Origin: Burkholderiales bacterium PBB1
Lineage (GTDB): Bacteria > Pseudomonadota > Gammaproteobacteria > Burkholderiales > Burkholderiaceae_C
Assembly (NCBI GenBank): GCA_002255905.1
Contig: NKIN01000002.1
Span: forward strand, 580,373-644,372
Direction of reading: 5' to 3'
Length of the DNA: 64,000 nucleotides
Below the pieces are notes generated by a model. It saw only the letters and a program-made list of their open reading frames with translations, made no database searches and was not told the DNA's origin. Of the stretch, positions 19,207 through 29,388 are shown piece by piece. How positions within the stretch are numbered: position 1 is the first letter of the stretch; every line of letters begins with the position of its first letter. The position numbers and the translations under genes were made by a program.

Positions 19207-19287
19207 GGCCGTTGCACAATCGTGGGCTGTCCGGACGGTGCGCGACCGACGCGCACGCCCCATCGGTGACAGCCGGAGCCCGACCTC

Positions 19288-20034
19288 GTGCAGTTTTCTG
19301 ACATCAACTGGTTCAAGTACGCCGCGCCGCAGCGTTTCTATCCCCTCGCCGGGCGCATCATCCCGTGGTGCAGCGCGCTGGCTGTGGTGCTCACCGTCAT
19401 CGGCCTGTACGTCGGGCTGCTGGTGGCGCCGGTCGATGCGCAGCAGGGCGACGCCTATCGCATCATCTTCATCCACGTGCCTGCCGCCTGGATGTCGATG
19501 GTCATCTACCTCGCGATGGCGTTCTGGGCGGCCATGGGGCTGATCTTCAATGCGAGGCTGGGCGCCATGCTCGCGACGGCGCTGGCGCCTTCGGGCGCAT
19601 TGATGACCTTCATCGCGCTGTGGACCGGGGCCTTGTGGGGCAAGCCGACCTGGGGCACTTGGTGGGTCTGGGACGCGCGGCTGACCTCCGAGCTGGTGTT
19701 GCTGTTTCTGTACATCGGCTTCATGTCGTTGCATGCCGCGATCGACGATCCGCGCCGTGCCGACCGAGCTGCAGCGCTGCTGGCGCTGGTGGGGGCGGTC
19801 AATGTGCCGATCATTTATTTTTCGGTGAAGTGGTGGAACACCTTGCACCAAGGCGCCTCTATCAGCTTCAGCAAGGGGGCGACGATCGCCACGCCGATGC
19901 TGCTGGGGATGCTGGTGATGGCGTTGGCGTTCTGGGCCTATGCCATTGCCATGGCACTCGCTCGGTTGCGCGTCGTCATCCTCGAACGTGAACAGCACGC
20001 GCAGTGGGCGCGTGCCGAACTGGGTGCCGTTTGA
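19288..20034 (+). CDS. ccmC: Heme handling protein CcmC
   Basis: A 248-aa six-helix membrane protein of the heme-handling family. The tryptophan-rich WGTWWVWDARLTSELVLLFLYIG motif that binds heme at the periplasmic face is intact, with flanking conserved His in FIHVPAAW and NTLHQG. It loads heme onto CcmE. The GTG start at 19288 gives the expected N terminus (INWFKYAAPQRFYPL). An 81-bp gap separates it from ccmB. Confidence 0.96.
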   Translation: MQFSDINWFKYAAPQRFYPLAGRIIPWCSALAVVLTVIGLYVGLLVAPVDAQQGDAYRIIFIHVPAAWMSMVIYLAMAFWAAMGLIFNARLGAMLATALAPSGALMTFIALWTGALWGKPTWGTWWVWDARLTSELVLLFLYIGFMSLHAAIDDPRRADRAAALLALVGAVNVPIIYFSVKWWNTLHQGASISFSKGATIATPMLLGMLVMALAFWAYAIAMALARLRVVILEREQHAQWARAELGAV

Positions 20035-20213
20035 TGGTCTGGAACAGCTGGTCGGATTTCGTGGCCATGGGCGGCTACGGCTTGTATGTCTGGGGATCGT
20101 TCGGCGTGACGGCGTTGGTACTGGCCGCTGAAGTCTGGTCTGTGGCGGCTCGTCGGCGAGCCTTAAGGCAGCGCATGCACGATGCCACCAGTGCAGAGTG
20201 GGGAGACGTTTGA
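20034..20213 (+). CDS. ccmD: Heme exporter protein CcmD
   Basis: A 59-aa single-helix protein; the segment [27 protein letters not shown] is typical of CcmD, which helps release holo-CcmE from the CcmABC complex. Start codon overlaps the ccmC stop by one base. Confidence 0.92.
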   Translation: MVWNSWSDFVAMGGYGLYVWGSFGVTALVLAAEVWSVAARRRALRQRMHDATSAEWGDV

Positions 20214-20713
20214 TGAAACCCAGAACGAAGCGGGGCCTGGCCATCGTGACCGGCCTCGCAGTGTTGGGCGTGGCGAGTGCGCTGGTGCTGAATGCATTCC
20301 AGAGCAACATGGTGTTCTTTTTCAGCCCGACCCAGGTCGCGGCGAAAGAGGCGCCACTCGAGCGCAATTTCCGCATCGGCGGCCTGGTCGAGGAAGGCAG
20401 CATCCAGCGCGACGAGAAGACCTTGACGGTCAGTTTCGTGGTCACCGACCTCGCGCAGAAGATCCCCGTGGTCTACACCGGCCTGTTGCCCGACCTGTTC
20501 CGCGAGGGCAAGGGGGTCGTGGCACAAGGCAAGCTGGGCCCCGATGGCGTGTTCCGTGCTGAACAGGTGCTGGCCAAGCACGATGAGAACTACATGCCGC
20601 CCGAAGCCGCCGATGCACTGGCGAAGGCGCGCAAGGGCGAGATGCCAGCGGGTGCGATGACGACCTCGTCCAGCGAAACGCCCGCTGCAAAGACGTACGG
20701 AGCAACCCCATGA
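20213..20713 (+). CDS. ccmE: Heme chaperone CcmE
   Basis: A 166-aa membrane-anchored periplasmic heme carrier. One N-terminal helix (about residues 9-28) then an OB-fold domain. The covalent heme-binding His is His123 in HDENY. Start overlaps the ccmD stop by one base. The C-terminal Ser/Thr/Ala tail is variable in the family. Confidence 0.96.
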   Translation: MKPRTKRGLAIVTGLAVLGVASALVLNAFQSNMVFFFSPTQVAAKEAPLERNFRIGGLVEEGSIQRDEKTLTVSFVVTDLAQKIPVVYTGLLPDLFREGKGVVAQGKLGPDGVFRAEQVLAKHDENYMPPEAADALAKARKGEMPAGAMTTSSSETPAAKTYGATP

Positions 20714-22743
20714 TTCCTGAGCTGGGCCATGTGGCCCTGATCCTGGCGCTGGCGATGGCCATCGCGCAGAGTGTCCTGCCGCTGATCGGCGCCCAGCGCG
20801 GCAACGCGGCCTGGATGTCGCTGGCCCGCCCCTCGGCGCGTGGACAGTTCGTGTTCTTGGTGATCTCCTACGGCTGCCTCACATATTCCTTCGTCAACAA
20901 CGACTTCTCGGTGCTGCTGGCGGCCGAGCACTCCAACTCGACGCTGCCGCTGGTGTATCGCTACACGGCCGTCTGGGGCAACCACGAAGGATCGATCCTG
21001 TTGTGGGCGCTGATCCTGGCGGGCTGGACCTTGGCTGTGGCCACATTTTCCAGAAGCCTGGACGAGCCCATGGTGGCCCGCGTGCTCGGGGTGATGGGGT
21101 TGATCAGCTGCGGCTTCATCCTGTTCACGCTGTTCACCTCGAACCCGTTCGAACGCCTGATCCCGGGCGCTCCCGATGGCCGTGACCTGAACCCATTGCT
21201 GCAGGATCCGGGCATGGTCATCCACCCGCCCATGCTCTACATGGGGTATGTCGGCTTCGTGGTGGCGTTCGCCTTCGCCATTGCGGCGCTGCTGTCGGGC
21301 CGCCTCGATGCATCGTGGGCGCGCTGGTCACGGCCATGGACGACGGTGGCCTGGTGCTTCCTGACCTGCGGCATCGCGCTGGGCAGTTTCTGGGCGTATT
21401 ACGAGCTGGGCTGGGGTGGCTGGTGGTTCTGGGACCCGGTCGAGAACGCCTCGTTCATGCCCTGGCTGGTCGGCACCGCGCTGATCCATTCGCTGGCTGT
21501 GACGGAAAAGCGCGGCGGCTTCAAGATGTGGACGGCGCTGCTGGCGATCCTGGCGTTCTCGCTGTCGCTGCTGGGCACCTTCATCGTCCGCTCAGGCGTG
21601 CTCAGCTCGGTGCATGCGTTTGCAACGGACCCGGCGCGCGGCATCTTCATCCTCGGGTTCCTGGTCGTGGTGATCGGTGGCTCGCTGCTGCTCTTTGCCT
21701 GGCGGGCCCCCAAGGTCGGGCTGGGCGGTAGTTTCGATCTGGTCTCGCGCGAGTCGATGCTGCTGGCCAACAACGTGCTGCTCGTCGTCGCGGCCGCCGC
21801 GGTGCTGCTTGGCACGCTGTACCCACTGGTGCTCGACGCACTCGGCATGGGCAAGATCTCGGTTGGTCCGCCGTACTTCACGGCGGTGTTCGTGCCCTTG
21901 ATGGCGCCGGCGCTGTTCCTGATGGGGGTCGGGCCGCTCGCGCGCTGGCGGCAGGCGGGTGCCATCGATCTGGCGCGCCGGCTGCGCTGGGCCTTTGCCG
22001 TCAGTGCGGTGTCGGCGGTGGTGGCTCCGTTCGCGCTGGGCCACTGGACTCCGATGATCGGGTTTGGCCTGCTGCTTTCCGCGTGGATTGCCAGCACGGC
22101 CCTGCTCAACCTGTGGACGCGCGTGCGCGGGGGGCCGCTGGAGATGGTCGCCGCGCGCATGGCGACCCAGTCCGGCAGCTACTACGGCATGCTGTTCGCG
22201 CACTTCGGGGTGGCGGTGTTCATCGTCGGCGTCACGATGGTCAGCGGCTACCAGAGCGAGAGCGACGTGCGCATGCAGGTCGGTGAGACCACCACGGTCG
22301 GCGGCTACGTCTTCACGATGCAGGGTGTGCGCGAAGTCAAGGGCCCGAACTATGTGGCAGCCCAGGCCTCGATCGGGGTCACCCGGGATGGCAAGCAGGT
22401 CACCACCTTGTGGCCCGAGCGCCGCATCTACAACGTGACCCGGTCACCGCAAACCGAAGTCGCCATCGACCGCAGCCTGGCACGCGACCTCTATGTGGCA
22501 CTCGGCGAGCCCGTCAGCCCCACCGCCTGGAGCGTGCGGGTACACCACAAGCCCCTGGTCAACCTGATCTGGCTGGGCTGCCTGTTGATGGCAGGTGGCG
22601 GCCTGCTGGCAGTGCTCGATCGGCGCTATCGCACCAGCCGCAGCACGGTGAGCGACAAGGTGCCGTCGGACGGCGGACGTGGTGCCCCACCACGCCCGAT
22701 GTCGCTGATCGGCACGCTGGTTCGCAAGTACCGCGCACGATGA
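20710..22743 (+). CDS. ccmF: Cytochrome c heme lyase subunit CcmF
   Basis: A 677-aa polytopic membrane protein, the core of the apocytochrome-heme ligation complex. The [16 protein letters not shown] tryptophan motif and multiple conserved His residues are present, along with [16 protein letters not shown] near the N terminus. Overlaps ccmE and ccmG by 4 bp each (ATGA). Confidence 0.97.
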   Translation: MIPELGHVALILALAMAIAQSVLPLIGAQRGNAAWMSLARPSARGQFVFLVISYGCLTYSFVNNDFSVLLAAEHSNSTLPLVYRYTAVWGNHEGSILLWALILAGWTLAVATFSRSLDEPMVARVLGVMGLISCGFILFTLFTSNPFERLIPGAPDGRDLNPLLQDPGMVIHPPMLYMGYVGFVVAFAFAIAALLSGRLDASWARWSRPWTTVAWCFLTCGIALGSFWAYYELGWGGWWFWDPVENASFMPWLVGTALIHSLAVTEKRGGFKMWTALLAILAFSLSLLGTFIVRSGVLSSVHAFATDPARGIFILGFLVVVIGGSLLLFAWRAPKVGLGGSFDLVSRESMLLANNVLLVVAAAAVLLGTLYPLVLDALGMGKISVGPPYFTAVFVPLMAPALFLMGVGPLARWRQAGAIDLARRLRWAFAVSAVSAVVAPFALGHWTPMIGFGLLLSAWIASTALLNLWTRVRGGPLEMVAARMATQSGSYYGMLFAHFGVAVFIVGVTMVSGYQSESDVRMQVGETTTVGGYVFTMQGVREVKGPNYVAAQASIGVTRDGKQVTTLWPERRIYNVTRSPQTEVAIDRSLARDLYVALGEPVSPTAWSVRVHHKPLVNLIWLGCLLMAGGGLLAVLDRRYRTSRSTVSDKVPSDGGRGAPPRPMSLIGTLVRKYRAR

Positions 22744-23270
22744 AGCGCTATTTGCTGCCGCTGCTGGTGTTCGTGGTGATGGCCGGATTTCTGGCGATCG
22801 GCCTGAAGCTCGATCCGCGCGAAGTGCCGTCCCCGCTGATCGGCAAGCCCGCACCGGCGTTCGACCTGCCGCAACTGGCGGCACCGGATCAGCGCCTGGC
22901 GGCCAAGGACCTGCGCGGGCAGGTCTGGCTGCTCAACGTCTGGGCCTCCTGGTGCGTCGCCTGCCGCCAGGAGCACCCTTTACTGGTCGAGATTGCGAAG
23001 ACAGGCCAGCTCAAGCTCTACGGCCTGAACTACAAGGACAAGCGCGACGATGCACTCGGCTGGCTGAACCGGTACGGCAACCCGTACCTCCAATCGGTGT
23101 CGGACACCGACGGACTGGTCGGCATCGATTACGGGGTCTACGGCGTGCCCGAGACCTTCGTCATCGACAAGCAGGGCGTCATTCGCTACAAGCAGATCGG
23201 TCCGGTGACCCCCGAGGCGTTGCGCGACAAGCTGTTGCCCCTGGTCGCGCAGCTGGAGCAGGCGCCATGA
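22740..23270 (+). CDS. ccmG: Thiol:disulfide oxidoreductase CcmG/DsbE
   Basis: A 176-aa membrane-anchored thioredoxin-fold protein with active site WASWCVACRQEHP and the cis-Pro region VYGVPETFVID. It keeps apocytochrome heme-binding cysteines reduced. Overlaps both neighbours by 4 bp. A long in-frame upstream extension lies within ccmF and is not used. Confidence 0.95.
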   Translation: MKRYLLPLLVFVVMAGFLAIGLKLDPREVPSPLIGKPAPAFDLPQLAAPDQRLAAKDLRGQVWLLNVWASWCVACRQEHPLLVEIAKTGQLKLYGLNYKDKRDDALGWLNRYGNPYLQSVSDTDGLVGIDYGVYGVPETFVIDKQGVIRYKQIGPVTPEALRDKLLPLVAQLEQAP

Positions 23271-23731
23271 TCCGCCGTCTGCTGATGGCGCTGGCGCTGG
23301 CCGGCGCGCTGCACAGCGCCCAGGCGACCGAGGCGGCACAGCTCGCGGCCGATCCGGTGCTCGAAGCGCGGGTGATGAAAGTCGCCGAGGAACTGCGCTG
23401 CCTGGTTTGCCAGAACGAAACCATCGCCGCCTCGCACGCCGATCTGGCGGTCGATTTGCGCAAGCAGATACGCACCAAGCTCAGCCAGGGCCAGTCCGAG
23501 CAGCAGATCCTCGATTTCATGGTCGAGCGCTATGGCGATTTCGTGCTCTATCGCCCCGCGCTCAAGGCCAGCACCGTGCTGTTGTGGGTCGGTCCCTTTG
23601 CGCTGCTGCTGATCGCGGCCTACTCCCTCACGCGGGCCATCCGCGGCCGCCAACGCCGTACCGACCCTCTGACGCCTGTCGATGCCGAGCGCGCCCGACG
23701 GCTCCTCGACGAATCACCTCCTGGCCCATGA
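23267..23731 (+). CDS. ccmH: Cytochrome c maturation protein CcmH
   Basis: A 154-aa protein with a signal peptide, the LRCLVCQN redox motif at about residues 43-50, and one C-terminal membrane helix (STVLLWVGPFALLLIAAYSL). It reduces the apocytochrome-CcmG pathway. Here CcmH and CcmI are separate genes, unlike the fused E. coli CcmH. Confidence 0.95.
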   Translation: MIRRLLMALALAGALHSAQATEAAQLAADPVLEARVMKVAEELRCLVCQNETIAASHADLAVDLRKQIRTKLSQGQSEQQILDFMVERYGDFVLYRPALKASTVLLWVGPFALLLIAAYSLTRAIRGRQRRTDPLTPVDAERARRLLDESPPGP

Positions 23732-25029
23732 CCCTCTTCTGGATATTGACCGCGGCGCTGACGGCGCTCGCGCTGGCGCATGTGCTGCCCGTGTTGTTGC
23801 GCTCGCGTCCCGCCAAGGCTGCGCTCGATGCAGCTGCCCGGCGAGCGTCGACGCTGGCCATCCTGCGCGAGCAAGCCGCTCAGCTGGATGCCGAGCTGGC
23901 CTCAGGCCAGCTCGACGCCAAACAGCACCGTGCCGCCCGCGAAGACATCGAGCGCCGCGTTCTCGAGGAAGCCGATGCGGTGGGTCCGACCACCAAGACA
24001 CTGGCGACCAACGCGCCTGCGGAGCGGCCCTGGAAAAGCGCATGGTTGCTCGGGCTGGGTGTTCCGTTGCTGGTGGGCACGATCTACAGCCGCGTCGGCT
24101 CGCCTCAGGCGATCGATGCCCCGCCGCCGCCGCCCGTGGCCTCGCTTGGCGCCGACAACGTCACCGATGCGCAGGTGGAAGAACTGGTGACGAAGCTGGC
24201 CACGGCGATGGAGCAAAAGCCGGACGACCTCGCTGGCTGGACCTTGCTGGCACGCACCTATGCGGTCTTGCAGCGCTACACCGAAGCCAGCAAGGCGTAT
24301 GCACGCGCGTCCGCGCTGGCACCCAACGATGCGCAACTGCTGGCCGACCACGCCGATGTGCTGGCCATGCTGCAGGGTCAGAAAATCTCGGGTGAGCCGG
24401 CGCGGCTGGTCACGCGTGCCCTCCAGATCGATCCGAAGAACCTGAAGGCACTGGCCTTGGCCGGTGGTGCTGCCTACGAGGCCGGCCAGTATCCGCAGGC
24501 GATCGAGTACTGGACGCTGGCCCGCCGGCTGTCGCCGCCCGACACGCCATTCAGCGAGAACCTGGACCGCAGCCTGGTCGATGCCCGCCGCGCGCTGCAA
24601 GGCGGAGCACCGGGCGTGCCGGAGGCCCCGACGGCGACCGCTGACACGGGAGCCGCCGCCCAGCCTTCGCCGTCGGTCCCCGGCCCCGCCCATGTGGCTG
24701 GCACGGTCAGCCTGTCGCCCGCACTGGCCGGCAAGGCTGCTCCGGGCGATACCGTGTTCATCTTCGCGCGTGCCGCCGAGGGCCCGCGCATGCCGCTGGC
24801 CATCCTGCGTCGCACCGTGGCCGATCTGCCGATCCAATTCACGCTCGACGATGCGATGGCGATGTCGCCGGCGATGAAGTTGTCGAACTTCCCGGTCGTC
24901 GTGGTGGGCGCTCGGGTGTCCAAGACGGGCAATGCACTGCCGAGCCCCGGCGATCTGAGCGGTCAGGCGAGCGGGGTGAAACTGGGTGCCGAGGGCTTGC
25001 AGATCGTCATCGACACCGTTCAACCCTGA
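23728..25029 (+). CDS. ccmI: Apocytochrome chaperone CcmI (TPR protein)
   Basis: A 433-aa membrane protein: an N-terminal helix, a coiled loop, a second helix (about residues 98-113), a Pro-rich linker, TPR repeats (about 160-290), and a C-terminal beta-rich domain beginning at about residue 320 (VAGTVSLSPALAGKAAPGDTVFIFARA). It binds the C terminus of apocytochromes. Last gene of the operon; overlaps ccmH by 4 bp. Confidence 0.92.
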   Translation: MTLFWILTAALTALALAHVLPVLLRSRPAKAALDAAARRASTLAILREQAAQLDAELASGQLDAKQHRAAREDIERRVLEEADAVGPTTKTLATNAPAERPWKSAWLLGLGVPLLVGTIYSRVGSPQAIDAPPPPPVASLGADNVTDAQVEELVTKLATAMEQKPDDLAGWTLLARTYAVLQRYTEASKAYARASALAPNDAQLLADHADVLAMLQGQKISGEPARLVTRALQIDPKNLKALALAGGAAYEAGQYPQAIEYWTLARRLSPPDTPFSENLDRSLVDARRALQGGAPGVPEAPTATADTGAAAQPSPSVPGPAHVAGTVSLSPALAGKAAPGDTVFIFARAAEGPRMPLAILRRTVADLPIQFTLDDAMAMSPAMKLSNFPVVVVGARVSKTGNALPSPGDLSGQASGVKLGAEGLQIVIDTVQP

Positions 25030-25035
25030 TCCGCA

Positions 25036-25059
25036 TCCGGGCCGGAATGCCGGCCCGGA
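25036..25059. terminator. Strong hairpin between convergent ccmI and bchO
   Basis: A 10-bp perfect stem (TCCGGGCCGG / CCGGCCCGGA) with an AATG loop in the 33-bp gap between the two stop codons. No T-run on either side, so it is a candidate shared terminator rather than a certain one. Confidence 0.65.
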
Positions 25060-25062
25060 CGC

Positions 25063-25974
25063 TCACCCGGCGCCCAGCGCTGCCAAACACAGCGAGGCCA
25101 CCCGCTCCGGCTGTTCCTCGTGAACGATGTGGCCGGCACCGCTCAAGCGGACCAGCGTGGTGCCTTCCTGGGGCGGCAACAGGGAAAGCACCCGCTGCGC
25201 CTGTGCCGGTGGCACCGCCCGGTCCTGGTCTGCAACGATCAGCCGGACGGGGGTGCTCAAGCGTGGCAGGTCACGCAGCAGCGGCTGCACGTCCCAGTTG
25301 GCCATCATCGCCAGCGCGCCCTCGACGTGTCCGGGGTTGCTGACGATGCACCCATACAGCGCCATGCCTTGTGCATCGAGCACCGAGCCGGTGTCGCTGA
25401 CCAGGCGAGCGATGGCGCGCGGATCGGCCGCGCGCCTGGCGACGAAACCAGGTGCGAACGGCAGCGCCGCCATCAGCTTGGCCGCCGGCGGAAACAACCA
25501 CCCGGCCAGCCCGCCGAGCGGCATGAACGCCCCGTTGATGCTGACCAGACACTGCGGTGCGATGTGACCGTCGAGGCACATGCGCGCGCCCAGCGCAGCA
25601 CCCGCCGAATGACCGATCACGATGGCCGGCTGCACGGCCAGCACATCCAGCAGGGATTTGACCGCGGACGCCATGCCGGGCAGCGAGGCCTGCCAGGCGT
25701 TCGCCATGCCGGTGTAGGCATGGCCGGGCAGATCGATCAGCAGCAGATCGAGATGCGGCCGCAACCACGGCAGCATCGGGTACCACGAGTGCGCAGACGC
25801 TCCGGTGCCGTGCAGCAGCAACGCGAGCGGTGCCGGAGCGAACCCGGAACCTGATGGGGCTTCGCGCGCAAACCGCTGCACGTGCCAGCGCAGTCCGCCA
25901 GCATCGATGAACTGACTCGCGGTGCGATGAGGCCAGTCACGGCCGTCCCGGTCCCAATCCAGCCGAGTGGCCAT
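25063..25974 (-). CDS. bchO: BchO, alpha/beta hydrolase of the Mg-chelatase operon
   Basis: A 303-aa alpha/beta hydrolase found next to bchI and bchD in purple bacteria; it is thought to assist Mg chelation or remove off-pathway porphyrin products, and its reaction is not settled. Oxyanion region LLLHGTGASAHSW, nucleophile elbow VIGHSAGAALG and catalytic His in SGAGHIVHEEQPE are present. ATG at 25974, 12 bp downstream of bchD. Confidence 0.92.
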   Translation of the reverse strand: MATRLDWDRDGRDWPHRTASQFIDAGGLRWHVQRFAREAPSGSGFAPAPLALLLHGTGASAHSWYPMLPWLRPHLDLLLIDLPGHAYTGMANAWQASLPGMASAVKSLLDVLAVQPAIVIGHSAGAALGARMCLDGHIAPQCLVSINGAFMPLGGLAGWLFPPAAKLMAALPFAPGFVARRAADPRAIARLVSDTGSVLDAQGMALYGCIVSNPGHVEGALAMMANWDVQPLLRDLPRLSTPVRLIVADQDRAVPPAQAQRVLSLLPPQEGTTLVRLSGAGHIVHEEQPERVASLCLAALGAG

Positions 25975-25986
25975 CACTGACTCCGT

Positions 25987-27951
25987 TCAGCGGCTGGCCA
26001 AGGGCGCGGCCGACGCCGATTTCGTCGCCAGCGCCACCGCTTGCGACAGCGCTGACGCGCCGGCATACGGCAGGGGCAGATAGCTGGCGCCCATCTCCTG
26101 CGCCAGTTGTCTGGCTGCGGCCTGTGGTTGCGGCGAGGTGTCGATCAACAGCGCACGCAACTGGGCTGCACGGAACTGGCGCGCTGCCTGTTGCACGTCG
26201 TCACCGGCCCGGGCGCGGCCGGGGCTGCCATCGCGCGCGATGTTGCCGCGGCCATCGGTGAGCAGCACCACGATCGGGGTTTCGCCCCGTCGTGCGATCG
26301 ACTCGGCCAAAGCCGCTGCCGCATCGATGCCAGATGCCAAGGGCGTACCACCACCGCCCGGCAGACCGGCCAGACTGCGCTTGGCGCGCACCAGCGAGCG
26401 TGTCGGTGGCAGCAGCAGTTCAGCACCCTTGCCACGAAACGCCAGCACCGCCACCTGGTCGCGCCGCACATAGCAATCGGCCAGCAGCAGCTCGACCGCG
26501 CCCTTGGCCTCGGCCAGACGGTTGAGTGCCGAGGAGCCTGACGCGTCGACGACGAACACCGTGGTGGTGGCGCTGCGCTGCTTGTAGCGGGTGACGTGGA
26601 AATCGTCGCGCCGCACCTGCACGCGGGCGCGCGTCGGTGGTACCTGGGTGGGCTTCACGGCCTGCGCGCGGGCGACTTCGGCGTGTCGAATCTTTTGCCA
26701 TGGTGCCGCCGCGCGCAGTGTCTCGATGACATTCAAGCGGGCGCCCGCACGCGGCTCACCCCGCCGAGCACCGCTCGGGCGTCCGCGCTTGCACCCTTGC
26801 TGTACCGCGCCGGCGCGGCCTGATGCCTGCGCGTTCGAGCGGCGGTCCTGTCCGGCCATCAAGGCCGCCAGCAGACCGGCCGGGATCGCGGCTTGCGCCG
26901 CTTCAAGCACCCGGTCTTCGAGGTCACCGACCGGTGGTTCCGGGGTGTCGTCATCATCGCCGGTGTCGTCGCCATCCTCGGGTGCCGGTGGCTCCGGGGT
27001 GTCTTCCGATGCCTCGGGCTCTTCGGGTTCGGGAGGCGCCTGCGCATCGTCCGGCGGCTGATCAGCGGGCGGTGCCGGCACTTGCGTGGCCCGCGGTGCC
27101 AGGACCAGCGCTGCGGCCAGCTGGGCATCGTCGTCGGTGATCCGCAGTCGGCCGTCGAGGGCCGCCGAGGCGCGCGCCACACGCACCGCCAACAACGGCG
27201 CGCGCAGCGACGCCACGCCGAGCGCGAGCGCGGTTGACACCAAGGCCTGCACGATCTCGGCCGGTGCATCGATCTGCGGCAGCAAGGCGCGCGCGGCAGC
27301 GACATCGCTGGCACTCCAGCCGGGCATCGATGCCAGTTCGTCTTCCAACGCCCGTTCATCGGTGGTGCGGTGGGCTGCGTCCTCGACGAGTGGATGCAGA
27401 TCGATCGAAAACGCCAGCCGATCGATCAAGGCAGGCGCCACGCGTTCGTCGTCGGCCAGGCCTTCGTCGAGTGCGATCACGCCGAAACGGGTGGCGTGCC
27501 GGGTGGCGAGGCCGTCGCGTTCGAGCGCGACCTCCTGCGTGTCCAGCACCGCGGCCAGCCTTGCTGCCGTGGCGGGGGCCAGGCGTTCGGCCATGGCCAG
27601 CACCGCCACGCCACCATCGGCCAGCGTCAACACGCCCTGCTGCGCGATGGGGCGTCCGGCCTGCAGCGTGGCGGCGAGATCGAGGCCGCCCAGCAGGCGT
27701 TCGTCGTTGATGTGCAGTGGTACGCGCCGCACCGGGGTGCCCTCGGGCAGAAGTTCACTCAGGCGCTGCAGCCAGCCGTCTCGTGCCGGACCAGGCAGCG
27801 CCCGGATCACGGCGCCGCCGGTGCCGACCGGGTCCACCGCGAACAACGCGGCCGCATGGAGCGCAGCGACCGTGAGTGAGGGCCGTGCGCAGCGCCAGCG
27901 TGACTCCGGCGACGTCGCCGCCACCACGCTGCCGGGCAATGCCGGGGTCAT
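25987..27951 (-). CDS. bchD: Magnesium chelatase subunit D
   Basis: A 654-aa subunit of the protoporphyrin IX Mg chelatase. The N-terminal AAA+-like part has no intact Walker A, as expected for BchD. A very acidic Pro/Glu/Asp linker spans about residues 293-345. The C-terminal integrin-I/VWA domain has the MIDAS motif VVDASGSS and TDGRGN. Start overlaps the bchI stop (ATGA). The much longer frame upstream lies in bchI and is not used. Confidence 0.95.
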   Translation of the reverse strand: MTPALPGSVVAATSPESRWRCARPSLTVAALHAAALFAVDPVGTGGAVIRALPGPARDGWLQRLSELLPEGTPVRRVPLHINDERLLGGLDLAATLQAGRPIAQQGVLTLADGGVAVLAMAERLAPATAARLAAVLDTQEVALERDGLATRHATRFGVIALDEGLADDERVAPALIDRLAFSIDLHPLVEDAAHRTTDERALEDELASMPGWSASDVAAARALLPQIDAPAEIVQALVSTALALGVASLRAPLLAVRVARASAALDGRLRITDDDAQLAAALVLAPRATQVPAPPADQPPDDAQAPPEPEEPEASEDTPEPPAPEDGDDTGDDDDTPEPPVGDLEDRVLEAAQAAIPAGLLAALMAGQDRRSNAQASGRAGAVQQGCKRGRPSGARRGEPRAGARLNVIETLRAAAPWQKIRHAEVARAQAVKPTQVPPTRARVQVRRDDFHVTRYKQRSATTTVFVVDASGSSALNRLAEAKGAVELLLADCYVRRDQVAVLAFRGKGAELLLPPTRSLVRAKRSLAGLPGGGGTPLASGIDAAAALAESIARRGETPIVVLLTDGRGNIARDGSPGRARAGDDVQQAARQFRAAQLRALLIDTSPQPQAAARQLAQEMGASYLPLPYAGASALSQAVALATKSASAAPLASR

Positions 27952-28976
27952 GCCCCGAACAGTTCCGCCACGGCACGATCCACCCGCACCGTCGAGCCCG
28001 CATCGTCGAGCGGGTTGCGGCGCAGGCGGTGGCGCAACGCCGGCGGCGCGACCCGCTTCAGGTGCGCATCGGAAACCTCTGCATCGCCTTGCAGCGCGGC
28101 CAGCGCGCGTGCCGCACGAATGAGCGTCAGCTCGCCGCGCAGGCCGTCGGTGCCCAGCGCCATGCACAGCTGCGCGGCGCGCTCCAGCGCGGCATCGGGC
28201 ACCGCTACTGAAGCCAGGTGTGATTTGCCCTTGACGATGCTGCGGCGCACGCGCTCGTCGTCCTTCTTCCACTTGTCGGTGAAGCCGGCAGGGTCGCGCT
28301 CGAACTGGTCTCTGCGGCGCACGACCTCGATGCGCGACGGCAGATCGGTCGGCGTCTTGACCTCGACCGACAGGCCGAAGCGGTCCAGCAGTTGCGGGCG
28401 CAGCTCGCCTTCTTCCGGGTTGCCGCTGCCCACCAGCACGAAGCGTGCGGGGTGGCGCACGCTCAGGCCTTCGCGCTCGACAACGTTTTCGCCAGAGGCC
28501 GCCACGTCGATCAGCAGATCGACCAGGTGATCTTCGAGCAGATTCACCTCGTCGATGTACAGGAAGCCACGGTTGGCGCGTGCCAGCAGGCCGGGCTCGT
28601 ACGCCTTGACGCCTTGCGACAGTGCGCGCTCGAGGTCCAGCGCGCCGACCACGCGGTCTTCGGTGGCGCCCAAGGGCAAGTCGACCACGGGCACCGGGAT
28701 CAGGTGCGATTTGACGGGCGTGCCGGCCAGCTTGAGCGCCTTGCACTCGTCGCAGGCCGAGCCGCCTGCTTCGGGATCGCAGTGGTAGCGACAGCCCACC
28801 ACCGCGCGCATCTTCGGCAGCATCGCCGCCAGCGCTCGCACGGCAGTCGATTTGCCGGTGCCGCGATCACCGAAGACCAGCACGCCCCCGACACTCGGGT
28901 CGACGGCAGCGATCAGGATGGCAAGCTTCATTTCGTCTTGGCCGACGATGGCGGAGAACGGGAACTGCACGGACAT
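27948..28976 (-). CDS. bchI: Magnesium chelatase ATPase subunit I
   Basis: A 342-aa AAA+ ATPase that forms hexamers driving Mg insertion into protoporphyrin IX. Walker A GDRGTGKST at about residues 36-44, Walker B FLYIDEVNLL, and sensor LVGSGNPEEGELRPQLLDRFG are intact, as is the Cys-containing insertion CDPEAGGSACDECK. First gene of bchIDO; the 168-bp upstream region has no TGT-N12-ACA site that I can find. Confidence 0.97.
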   Translation of the reverse strand: MSVQFPFSAIVGQDEMKLAILIAAVDPSVGGVLVFGDRGTGKSTAVRALAAMLPKMRAVVGCRYHCDPEAGGSACDECKALKLAGTPVKSHLIPVPVVDLPLGATEDRVVGALDLERALSQGVKAYEPGLLARANRGFLYIDEVNLLEDHLVDLLIDVAASGENVVEREGLSVRHPARFVLVGSGNPEEGELRPQLLDRFGLSVEVKTPTDLPSRIEVVRRRDQFERDPAGFTDKWKKDDERVRRSIVKGKSHLASVAVPDAALERAAQLCMALGTDGLRGELTLIRAARALAALQGDAEVSDAHLKRVAPPALRHRLRRNPLDDAGSTVRVDRAVAELFGA

Positions 28977-29144
28977 GGTCGGCGGCTGGCAAAAAGGCAG
29001 CGGGAAAGACGGTGAGGAAATAAACGAATCACGTTATCACACGGTCTGCGGGCCGGCGATTCGGATCAGCACCGGCTCGCGACCCACGGCGCCGCTGGTT
29101 TCCAGCGTTCCTGCGAGCAGATGCCGTGATCGACAATCGGGGCC

Positions 29145-29369
29145 ATGGCCAAACCTGTTCCACGCCTCACACCCGATGACATCCAGCGCATCATCGCCAC
29201 CGCCTGGGATGATCGTCCGCCATTTGATGCGGTGCTGCGCACCCACGGGCTCACCCACGGGCAGGTGGTCGCCTTGCTGAAGCGGGAGTTGACGCCGAAT
29301 GCCTACAAGGTCTGGACAGCACGTACGAAATCCGCGGCCGGTTCGCCTGCACGCAACGCGCGGCGATGA
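29145..29369 (+). CDS. DUF2805/TIGR03643 family small protein
   Basis: A 74-aa basic protein with the family sequence TPDDIQRIIATAWDDRPPFDAVLRTHGLTHGQVVALLKREL and a Lys/Arg-rich tail. Members are widespread, short and of unknown function; the helical layout suggests nucleic-acid binding, which is only an inference. Divergent from bchI. Confidence 0.8.
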   Translation: MAKPVPRLTPDDIQRIIATAWDDRPPFDAVLRTHGLTHGQVVALLKRELTPNAYKVWTARTKSAAGSPARNARR

Positions 29370-29388
29370 GCTGAACGAAGGATCGGGG

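Noticed and set aside
29020..29045. FNR/CRP-like sequence GTGATAACGTGAT upstream of bchI
   Set aside because: Half-sites do not match the FNR or CRP consensus or spacing, so I do not call it.
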